Below, in pieces: positions 49,101-61,100 of a stretch of DNA of 64,000 nt. How positions within the stretch are numbered: the stretch's first letter is position 1; every line of letters starts with the position of its first letter. The DNA comes from Odontocerum albicorne (Eukaryota; Arthropoda; Insecta; Trichoptera; Odontoceridae). The notes under the pieces were generated by a model. It was not told the origin of the DNA. It did no database searches and saw only the letters and a program-made list of their open reading frames with translations. The translations under genes and the position numbers were made by a program. The stretch spans positions 18,771,240 through 18,835,239 of the forward strand of contig OX463863.1 of NCBI GenBank assembly GCA_949825065.1, written 5' to 3'.

Positions 49101-52100
49101 TACTAATTCGAATAATCTAAAATATGGGACATATAGAGACATCTATTGAGATGATGAATAAATAGTATAATATTCCAGTTTACAGAGATTTACCTAAAAG
49201 CTTGGCATGACAGTGGACATGTGTCTCTAATACAGGGTTGTCAGTGCGAGCGTTTTACTTATTTAACCGTTGAAATTTGAAATGATTTTATAGTTACATT
49301 ATTTACTTTCCGTGCGTTATTAAAATAAGTAATTCTTAATTTAATTCTATCAAATATTTGATGAATGTACGTTTCCGTATTTCCTGCGATAAGCTGTGAC
49401 AACTCTGACATTGTGTTTTTCTGAGTGAACGCCGGCACAAACGACACATATTGTACATACCATATTTGGTCTTACAAGTCTTCGTAATATCCTTTGAATA
49501 TGTATACAAAAAAGATAATTCTATTAAGTTTTATTTTTGCTAAAAAAATTACGACCCTCCGGGATCAGCCATACCTTGCGGCACTTAAAGGGTTAAGGAG
49601 TTATCGATCGAGATGTTTTGGTGCTAACTTTGATGTGTGGGAGTGAAATGTAGATGTGAAAAAAGACTAAGAGGAACTGAATAAATGCCTTAGAAATGCG
49701 TGCACTTAGAAGAATACATGGGGTAACAATGTATGACAGAATACGGAATGAAGTTATTAGGGATGAATATGTACTTAAGCCTGATGTGTTGAGTAAGGTG
49801 GAGGAGGTCGCGCTGAGATGGTTTGGGTATGTAGAGCAAAGAAAAGAAAAAAAGACTAACAAAATAAATGTGTCGACGCTTTTCAAACCCAGGTATGTCC
49901 ACGCAAATTCAAACCGAGCAAAACGATATTTTGTTCCTGATTACAGAAAACTATATAAAAATGACGTGTATTTTTAAGAATTGCTTTACATTGTGTTTTC
50001 AAAAAAAAAACGATTCAGAACAAGAGGAGAGGCATGCTGACAAAGGGAGTCTGCCTGCTGCACGACAATGCCAGACCACACACGGCCAATGCCACGAAGG
50101 AACTGCTCGCCTCGTTTAAATGGGATGTCCTGAACCATCCCGCGCATTCCCCTGACCTAGCACCTTCAGATTACTATCTCTTTACCTCCCTGAAGCTGCA
50201 CATGGGTGGAAAAAGGTTTTCAACCGACGAGGAGGTAAAGGAGAAGGTGGAGAAGTGGACGGAGGGGTTGGATATGCCTCGTATGTTATGTCACGCTACA
50301 ATAGATTATGTTACATAACACGAACTATACTAATTACGTACATTTAATTTAAGGTATAAAAAAAATCGATAATCCAATGCAGACTAACGTAGAGATTTTT
50401 GACGAACGTCACCAAATATTATTTGATTTTAACAAACTGCCACATTTTTGCTAATTTGTAACATGATGTATTAATTTGTCATTACTGTTAGTTTCATGTA
50501 ATGTATTTACCTAAATAACTTGCTATTTATTAGAATCGAGGCTTATATAATATTAAAGTTGATAAAATAATTAAAATTACTAAACGTCGTTACAAGGTTG
50601 TATTGGGGCAAATTTATGAACTGTCACAGGAACCATGCTACAATTTCTCAAGTATAGTAATTTTTTTAATTTTTTTTATCGAATTTGCCCGAATTTCTCT
50701 TGTTACACAAAGAGGGTCTGTTTCTAGCGTTGGCTTTTTCGTTAGGAAGAATATCAGCCAGGACTCTTCTCATACTGCTAGACGGTGCCGAGACTATATC
50801 CACGGTGTCACTCAGTTGGTTCAATATCTCTATATCACGCGTGACTATAGCTGAGTGTTTAGCCATGATATTCCTTCTGTAAGTTGCTATGTATTATAGA
50901 ACAGAGGGTGATACCTAGCCTTGCACGGCTATATTTATTGGGGACATATAAACTTAATGCTTCTAGTGTCGCGGGATAGTTAAAGCAACCTTTAGTAGGA
51001 ATATCGCAACGGATTCTTGCCTTCTTGTTTCGAGGCTTCTATAGTTACACACCGTGAGAAGTTCGACATGGTGAGCATATTTTGGGTAATCCCCCTTTGT
51101 TCTGTACCATAGATATCTGAGGAGTTTTTTTTGTATTTGTTCTATATTGTTTTTATATTTGAGCTGATGAGGAGCCCAAACTGTAGATGCATATTCTAAT
51201 TTGGTTCTAATTAGATAATTATACAAGTTTCATATAAATGTAACACATAATTATTAAATATAGCTTTTTTATAAATTCGGCTTTCGCCCGGCACTATTTT
51301 CGTGAATCTCGAATGCTTGACCCGTGACCACAATCATGTTGAGATCCTCTGGACTAAACGCATTAGCCCTGTTATCAATAGAATAAAAAACGACAGTGAA
51401 TATGGACTTGAATATCATCGGAAATGGATTTGCGGAGAATAAAGCTCAACTTACACTTTAGTTTTTAGTTGCAAGGTTTGTTGTGTGGTGAGAAATACTT
51501 CGTTGTAAGATTTATTGTATGGTGAGAAATACTTCGTTGTAAGGTTTGTTATGTGGAGAGAAATACTTCGTTTTAAGGTGTGTTATGTGGTGAGAAATAC
51601 TTTGTTGTAAGTTTTGTTGTGTGGGGAGAAATACTTTGAATGAATCGAAAAGGATATCTCGAGAGGTGCCATACATACAGTGCTATGGATAATACTAGAG
51701 ATCTAATCAATCAAAAATTTAAAATTTTCAGGCTATCAACGGAACAGTGGCTGCACAGCAGATGAGGAATAGGACTTTGCTACTGAATACACTCAAATTC
51801 GGCCAAGTATCGAATTTCAATTTCTTCGATGATGTCGTAGCGTACAACGCCAAGAAATCTTCTGGATGTGTAAAAGTGTGCGAAACACCTAAGGTAAGCT
51901 TTTATAATCTTACATGAAATAACCTTAATACTTCTGGAGGCTTAACATTGTGTGAAACACTTAACTCTTTCACTGCTGATACAAAATGCATGACAACCGA
52001 TCGATCGGGGTTCAATATATTTGAATAATAAAAAAACAAGTTGCGACCCGTGAAATATTCACGGAAGTAAAACAAATTCTACATTTATGAAAATACATAT

Positions 52101-55100
52101 TCATAAATATAGAATTTGTTTATATATATATATATATATCATTTATACATCGTCCCCTTTCACACCGGTTCAAAAATTGTTAGCTAGGTATTTAAAATTC
52201 GTTGTATTTATTTTTATTTTGTCCATTGGGAATTCGGCGCAAAATGAGAAACCCATTTTTTTTTATCAAACGTTCTTGAGTGACTTTTTTGTGTGATAAG
52301 AGTGATGTTGGTATTTTTATGCATACCGTAATGCAGAGGTTCCCAACCTTTTTGTACTCTAGAGCACATTCTAAAATATCGGTAGGGTGGCGGGCACCAC
52401 CTATTTTTAATCGACAAACTCCTTCCATAACTTCTCATTTTCCCATAATTTATTTTCTTGTATTCATAATTTATCAATAAATAATAAACAAAAATGTTTC
52501 AAAATAATAAAATTACTAGGTAAGTCCAGAAAGTAAGTGTACTGAATTTTTGTAGGTTACAATTTTTTTTATTTAAACAAAAAAATTACGGGGTTACCGT
52601 AGTACATATGTAAGCTATTTTTCGACATAGTCGCCATTCCTCTCAATGCAGGTGGTGAAGCGGGGTATCAACTTTTTGATGCCTTCCTCGAAGTAGCTTC
52701 CCGCCAACTCCTCCATCCACTTCTCCACCTCCTCCTTTACCTCCTCGTCGGTTGAAAACCTTTTTCCACCCATGTGCAGCTTCAGGGAGGTAAAGAGATA
52801 GTAATCTGAAGGTGCTAGGTCAGGGGAATGCGCGGGATGATTCAGGACATCCCATTTAAACGAGGCGAGCAGTTCCTTCGTGGCGTTGGCCGTGTGTGGT
52901 CTGGCATTGTCGTGCACCAGGCAGACTCCCTTTGTCAGCTTGCCTCTCCTCTTGTTCTGAATCGCCCTCCGCAATTTTTTTAGGGTCTCACAGTATCTTG
53001 CAGAGTTGATGGTCTCCCCTTGAGGCATATATTCAATTAAAATTATGGCTTGACAGTCCCAAAACAATTTCGTCAGTCACAATTGAAGGTCTTCCGCTCC
53101 TCTGATCATCATGCACAGACGTACGACCGTTTTTAAACTCGCGACACCACTTGTACACACTCGTACGATTCATAGCTTTATCTATAAACCTCAACCGGAG
53201 GTTTTCCCTTCCAAACGAGATAACGGATGACGCCACGTATTTCGCACTTGGCGGGAGATTGGATTTACATTTTTCACGAAACGTGTTGTCGCGTCGACAC
53301 TTCTCAACGTACTGACCTCGAACTGGTCTCGTTGCGGAGGGAAAGGGTCAGGCTACACGGAAGTGTAGCCAACATGTCGAAAAATAAAATCCATCCGGTC
53401 GTGAGAGCCTCAGTACACTTACTTTCAGGATACGCCTCGTATTATTCAAATTGCATACACACAGATAAATGTATTTACAAAACGTAAACAAAGTAAACAA
53501 AAAACACAAATACAAAGAAAATACTTTATAAAAAAATATAATATCAATATGTCGATGTGATCTTTGGCATTGCATATTATTGGCCAGTGCCAGTGCCTCA
53601 TACTCATAATTAGGAGAGTATGACGATAGCAGATAATCCTGTTAGCAAACAATCATAAAGATGCTCATCGGTGAGTCGAGATCTATATCTTGATTTTATT
53701 CAGTTCATGTTTGAAAACAATGATTCGCATTAATATGTCGAACCGAAAAATTATTCAGTTTTATATGCCGCTTTTTTTAAAAATGGGATCTTTTCTCTGT
53801 CCACTGTATTCCAAAAGTCCTCTGATATTAAGGATTTTAGCAAAATATCATTCTTAAGGTCCAAAATTTCTAACTCAAGTTCTTCTGTCTTACCTTGAAC
53901 AAAATCTGCAATACATGCGGCCATTTCCATTACATTTATTTGGCAAGTAAAAGGATTGATACAGAAGGAAACAATTGGCTCGATATGTGTAAACTGCAAA
54001 AATCTCTCTTCAAACTGTTTTTTTAACACTTGAAGATGCTTAATAAATAATGACCCGTTTAATTCATTGTTACCTAGCATTTTCTTCATATGTGGGAAAT
54101 GCACGAGAGAATTGATCTGCAGTGTGATATCAACAAATCCAATTTAGCTTTAAATGACTTTACAGAGCTTATCATTTCAGCTATGTTTTTGTCTTTCCCC
54201 TGCAACTCGAAATTTAAAGAATTCAATTTTTCCATGATGTCTGTGAGAAATCCCAAATCAATCAGCCAGCGAGAGTGCTAGTCAGCTAGTTCATCATAAT
54301 TTTCCTTTTTATCGTTTATAAATGTTTTTATTTCTTCAATTAAACTCACAAATCTTGTAAGAACCTTTCCTTTACTGAGCCAACGTACTTCAGTATGCAG
54401 AATAAGATCATGTTCTTTATCTTCAGTATCTTCTAACGGGGCCTTGAAAAGTCGGTGTTGCAAAGGAGCTGCTCGAATAGAATTGATTATTTTTGTAACT
54501 ATTTTCATAACGTGTTCAAATGGCAATATTTTACAACACAGAGCTTCCTGGTGGATAATACAGTGGTAGGACATAAAGTTTGAAAATGATTCATCCTTCT
54601 TGCAGAGGGCAATAAATCCTTTGTTTTTACCTACCATTGCTGGTGCCCCATCGGTGGTTATCGCAGACAGCTTGTGCAAAGGCATATTTATTGGCTTGGC
54701 GTATGTTCTGAATGTATTATATAGTAAATATCCTCACCCCTTGTCTGTCCTTTCATAGGTAATATTTGCAACATATCCTCTTTTACTGGGAAGTTACTAA
54801 ATACCATTCTCACCATAACTGCTAACTGTGCGGTGTCTGATATATCTGTTGACTCGTCAAATTGTAGCGAGAACCAGTCACATATTTCCAAGTCAGTCTT
54901 TAACTGAGTTTGTATGTCTGTTGAAATTGCATGTATTCTTCTTGTGACGGTGTTATTTGACAACTGTAAGTCTTGTATTGCTGAGACAATCTCACGTTTG
55001 TTAGAAAATCCATCAAACAAACAATCGGCACCAGTCAAAAATAGTTCTTTAAACAACTCACCATCAATGAAAGGTTTCTTCTTTTTTGCGAGCATGTGAG

Positions 55101-58100
55101 AAATTTTGAAAGAAGCAATGGTGGCCTTTTTAGAATTTTCCACATGTCTAGTGAAAACAGTCTGTTGTGCAGTTAGACTTGATTTTAGTTGACATATTTT
55201 TTTCTTTCTTACTTCAGATTTAAGTGGATAATTCACATCAAAAATTGCATGAATTGTCTGAAAGTGTCGTTCAACATTGTTTTTTTCGGCACTGCAATAC
55301 TACTACCACACAACAAACAAACGCATTTATTTTTCAAATTAACGAAACAATATGATTCCTCCCAGTCAGTGTTAAAATTATTGGTTCGTTGTCTTTTACT
55401 CGGTCCACTCATTTTAGGACTAAAAAAATAAAAAATAAATAGTAATCGAACTACAATATAATATCAATGTTATAGCGCACGTCTGTTCTACATTATATGC
55501 ATAAATGTATTATAACAAGGACTATAACTATCCCCACAATCATAATAGATTATCGCTTATTAATATAATAGATTACGCACCTCGCTTTTAGCCCGTTAAA
55601 AATTTTCAGAAGGAATATCAAAACTCCTAATTCGTGTTTCGTCAGACGAAGATGTCTCCTAGCTAACTGTCGCGACCCGAACGGGGCAGCAATCGCAATC
55701 GCAATGACAACAACGCGGTTCCAGGCGGGGAATGCTATTTGCACATCACTCCTTGTACACGCCGAAAACCCGAAGTGAGCCGATGATCGGCGAAGCAATC
55801 GGGACGGTACGAGCACGTGACTACTGTCAGTTTGGCTGTCGGGGCCGTGCTTATTGCTTTCACCGACAGACAGAGCTGTCAGAGTCATGTGCCATGTGTT
55901 TTGGCACCTTCGGCGTTCATTGGCTCAGTTAGTGGCGTTCGTTCACTTCGGGTTTTCTGCGTGTACAAGGAGTGATGTGCAAATAGCACTCCCCGTTCCA
56001 GGCTAGCGTGAAGAGTGCAGTCTGGCTCGCCGCTAGACAAGTTGCGACAAGTACTGTCAGCAAAGGAACCACTCATACATACAATATCGCAAACATACGA
56101 ACGTATTTAATAAACCTAGGCACTCAAAAAAATTAAAACTTTAACAAATAAATAAAAATAATTCACATTTTTAATTAATGTTTATGAAAAAATTCTGTCT
56201 CTGTCGAATGGTGACGGGCACATACGAATCGTTCCGCGGGCGCCATGGTGCCCGCGGGCACGGGGTTGGGAACCTCGGCCGTAATGGTATTGAATGGAGA
56301 GTTTTATGACATTTTTCGAACAACATTATATTACAAAAAAAAAAACAATATTTTATAAAAACGAACAGAAAAATATACTTACTAATTAGGTGTACACAAT
56401 ATTTTTTTTTTAAATAATTTAATATTTGTGGTATAATTGGAAACAAGGGTCCAAACAATGGCCAGGTTGTGTGGGGCAATCTGAACAAAAGAATAATGAA
56501 GCATTTCTTTTCTTAGCTGTATCCCAGCATTGCCTACATCTGCGTCTTTTGATTTTATTATCAGTGTCTTTTTCACAAAACTTCGGCAGATGTATCTTCA
56601 TTTTTTATTATACTGTTTGTCTCGGAATTGATGATGGAGATGGACCTAATCATTTTTTTATTATAAATAGCCTGAAATCATACAACGGCATTTTCTGTGA
56701 ATTGTCTGAATTGTATGAATGCCAAGAATTCAATAACATCGTCTGGAACAGATGAATGGCCATTTTTTTATACCAACGTAATGTTTTCCTTTTGCATGGG
56801 TAGTAAGCTAACATCTGGTCATGATAGTCTATACCGCCCATATGATTGTTGTAATTTATTACTATATTTGGTTTGGTGACCACTTGACCATGTCGGTTTT
56901 TAGTATCAGACAGCTCCCCATCAAATTCAGAAGAAATCATAAAGACTTCTCGGTGGTCTTTCCATTTGGTAACACACATACCATTTTCTGTGTACTGACT
57001 CACACTTTCTCTTTTCTTTAGTTTTTTTTTCTATAACATCGATCGGGTTTTCTTTTCTATTTGCTCGTAGTGTCCCTGTGACATATGTGTTTTGGTTCAA
57101 CAAATTTTTTGTAAGAGGAACACTATTATAGAAATTATCCATGAAAACTGAATATCCGGCTCCCGTCTTCCCCTCTAGCAATTTCTGAACGACTTTATTA
57201 GTGTGGCCTTGGCCACCTAACTCTTCATCTGATGATCCACCATATACAATTATTTTTACGGCCAATGCACTTGATTCCCCTAACATGTAAAGTTTTATAC
57301 CATACTTGGCATTTTTGCCTTTTATATATTGACGAAAAATCAATCGGCCTCTCTAAAGAACCAAATGATTCATCTATCGATAGTTGTCTGTGTGGATCAT
57401 AAATTACTTCCATCCTTCCATTGAAAAAATCAATCAATGCCCTGACTTTTGCCAAGCTCGACAGATCTTCTTCATTATTGTTGAAATTAAGTGCCCGTAA
57501 GATGAGTAAAAATCTATCTCTTGACATGAATTGTAAAAATGGCGGTAAATTGAATAGGTAGTCCGTCTTCCAGTAGTCACTCAACCGGTTCAAACGTATT
57601 GTTTCGGTGTGTAGTAGTAAACCCAACCACACCCTCATTTCGTCTTTAGTAACATTTTTCCATCGCGTGATTCTGCTTGTATCACCTTCTGATTTCGATA
57701 ATACTTCAACAGCATACAAATTAGTTTGGGTTGTCACAAGGTTGTATAAATCTTCATTGAAAATCAAATAAAAATAATCTATCGGTTCTTTACTTGACAT
57801 CTCAATTTTCAACCCGGGTTTTTTTGAAAATGGTATATAAGGCTGGTTGTTTTTTTTATATTCGACCATTGCGTAGAGTTAACGTCTGGTGTTCTAGATG
57901 TTTGTGAAACAGTTTGAATTTGAATATTGTCATCATTTTCAATATCTGACTCAAATTCAGAATCGTCCTCAATAATGGTGAATTCCTCATCACTAACGTC
58001 ACTAAATGAATCATCCTCAATCTTTTGTCTTTAAGAGCTCGATGTGCGATCCATTTTTCAAGGTAAACGTATTTTTTTTCGTAAAATAAAAAAGAAACTT

Positions 58101-61100
58101 ATATGATATCACTATGTACACCAATGACTATGATATATTTTTCAAAAGGCACTTCTTTTTGCTCACAATTCACTATGTCACTCATTCAAAATTGAAAATA
58201 ACTAGAAAACATGAACAAAATATATCTACAATAAATATCCCTTGCAGTGACCTTTTCACCAAACAGCGCTAGAGAAATAGTCCAATTATTATTATTATCA
58301 AGTCTCACAATGAAAACAAACGGAATAAAAACTAGAAAAAATATTACAACTGCGGGTGTAAACTCAACTTTATAATGCGATGCACACGCGAAAACGCCCT
58401 AATGCGACGGAATCTTCCGAAGTAATGAACGAATATCGTATGCTGATGTAATACACTAACAATATTTAGGCATGGATACGCCACGCGTGTTCTGAGCATG
58501 AAGCAGATGTTCACATGGACACGCCAGGCGTGTTCTCAGCATTGGACGAGTTTTAAGGTAGGCTTTATAATCTTATGTGAGATAAGCTTAATACTTCTGG
58601 ATGCTTAACGTTGTGCGAAACACTTATACACTGTGGAGGTTGAAAGACATTGTAATTTGTTTAATCAAACACTGTTTATTCCACTTTATACAATGGTATA
58701 ACCCTACCGGTTTCAAGGTTTTCATCTCATCATCAGGGAGCACAAACAAAAGTCTTGTTTGTACTCCCCTGATGACGAGGTGTGCACCCTGAAACAGGTA
58801 GGGTTATACCGTTACATTAAGTAGAATAAAGTGTTTGATAAAACAAATTACAATTGGTAGTAATTATTGATTTTCTGTTTTTTTTTCTTAATCTTCATGT
58901 ACAATACAAAGTTAAACCATTATTGTAATCTACATGTGCATGTGGGTTAAAAACACATCTGATGTCCTTGCGGACAGGCTCGCCCTATATTGGGGGGGGT
59001 GTATCTCAAATTTAATAAATCACATATTGCAAATATATGGTGTCCTATCGCATCTCTGATATGTGAATTTTTACATGCCTTGCCAAACTCTTGAATGTTA
59101 GTGTAACTCCAGAATTCCAAAGTAGTGGAGTTAGAAAAGTTAAAAGGAAAAGAACATATGTCATATGGGTGAAAAATTAAAGATTAGAGCAAGTTGAAGA
59201 ATTCTGCTATTTAGGTAGTATTTTCTCAGATGATGGAAGAATTATGAAGGACACTGAACGGAGTGTATCAATAGGAAAGAAAAGTCAATGGGACCTATAA
59301 TCATATACTCGTATATTTGAACCGGATAGTATGCTAGCTTGAATGTTGTAAAATCCAAAGTAAAGATGATATAAAAGTGTGGAAGGAAAAATAAATGTTC
59401 TTCTTCTTCCCAGTGTCATATCAGGTCCCCCCAACGTTTAATATCACTTGAAAGTAGGCGTCTTTGTCCCCGGCAGCCCGAAAAAGATCTCCAACGCCCC
59501 TTATGCCAGTCCAATCACGTATATTGCGGAGCCAGGAGATTTGCCTCCTACCAACACCTCTTCGACCCTCTATTTTGCCTTGGATGATCAGGTGCAGTAA
59601 TTTGTACTTTTCTCCTCGAAGTGCATGACCCAAATAGGACACCTTTCGGATTTTAATATTAGTCAGCAACTCTCTATCAACTTTGGTTCTTTGAAGAACC
59701 CTCGTGTTGCTGACCATATCCGTCCAGGGTATCCGTAGCATTCTCCGGTGCATCCACATTTCGAATGCTTCCAGTCGATTCATACTACCAACTTTGAGGG
59801 TCCATGATTCCACTCCATGCAATAACACTGACCAAACGTAGCATTTGACTAACCATTATCGAAGTTTTAAGTTTAGATTATCATCGCAGAATACGCTTCT
59901 CATTTTATTGAAAGCCGCACAAGATGATTCAATTCTGCACTTGACTTAGGTTTCTGGGTCGAGGTCTTCCACTAGGTTACTTCCGAGGTATTTAAATGTT
60001 TCCACTCTCTCTATATTGGCACCGTTCAATGTAAGATGTGCTCCTGCGTGGTCCTGCCGGCCAAACACCATGAGCATAGTTTTACTCACGTTCATTTTCA
60101 GCCCCAGCCTCACACCGGCTTCATTAATTCTATCTATAAGCGTTTGACGGTTGTCAATACTGTCTGCTAGAATAACCGTATCATCTGTGTATCTGATTTT
60201 AATAAATGGAAAAGTAAATACAACATATTATATAATATTATTGTAAAATGAAAGATTTGAGCATATTGAAAATGAAGTAACGAACTGCCACCAAATAATG
60301 TGAATCATGGTCTGGAAGTGGTTACTGACTGTATTTACTTAGGCTCCAGTATTACCAACAGTGGAGGGTGCGAGGCTGAGGTGGAAAGAAGAACTGGAAT
60401 GGCATAAAATGCGATGTCGAAGCTGGAAAAGATATGGAAGAGCAGAACTATCACCATCATGACGAAAATGCGCCTAGTTAAGTCTCTCGTCTTCACAATA
60501 TTCGTGTATGGTGCAGAGACTTGAACTCGGAGAGCAAGCGAGAGACGTTGAATAGATGCGTTTGAAATGTGGTGCTAAAGAAGGATTTTTATTTTTATTT
60601 TATCGACAGCAAGGGGAACTAACACCTCCATTCTCGAAGATCTGAGAATCACTGACAGATTGTCGACAACATACCTTCGACAAGTCCTGCGATTCTTTGT
60701 GCACATTACTCGTGGCTAACGAAACAGTTTGAGGTTACTGGAGGCGTGGAAGGACAACGCACAAGAAGATAAATCTCAAATGCATTGGACTGACCAAGTG
60801 AGTGACGCAACTGCCCTTCGAGCCGCGGAGTGTAGGGATAGATGGAGAGGAGTCGTCAGAAGCTATCATGGGAGTCACGGTGCCCAGTCATGAGCTACAC
60901 GACAGGATGATGATTGACTATAAATGTGACCAGTCTCAAGAGAATGTGTAGTGTTCATATACCATCATTAATTTTAATAAGACCTCCATAAATGGGTATA
61001 AATATTCCTTTTATTATTATTATTCCGCCAAAAGATGTTCGTTATAATGACTTTTTTTCATTAAAACGAGATTCGTTAAACACATTCTTTTTTGCACGTT

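Larger units (their letters stand above)
52334..56278 (-). mobile_element. hAT element 3 (3945 bp) inside piggyBac 2
   Basis: Ends CAGAGGTTCCCAACC (52334) and, inverted, GGTTGGGAACCTCGG (to 56278), flanked by the identical 8-bp CCGTAATG (52326-52333, 56279-56286). Without the inner mariner the element is about 3.0 kb. Its 5' region contains a pair of inverted arms of about 60 bp (55719-55778 and 55942-56002). Confidence 0.94.
51965..58552 (-). mobile_element. piggyBac element 2 with nested hAT and mariner
   Basis: Flanked by TTAA (51961-51964 and 58553-58556). The ends read CTCTTTCACTGCTGA on the left and, inverted, AACTCGTCCAATGCTGA on the right. Net length without the hAT is about 2.6 kb, normal for the superfamily. 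The left subterminal area has an imperfect palindrome around 52070-52125. The right one has a direct repeat of about 27 bp (ACGCCACGCGTGTTCTGAGC and ACGCCAGGCGTGTTCTCAGC). The transposase is on the minus strand. Confidence 0.88.

Noticed and set aside
50603..50882. Overlapping open frames as a small gene
   Set aside because: Frames occur on both strands with no motif, no splice context and no repeat support; likely chance or old transposon debris.
53751..55412. Domesticated host gene from the hAT (ZBED-like)
   Set aside because: Several frameshifts and an insertion, with intact element ends and target duplication, show a dead transposon rather than a captured gene.
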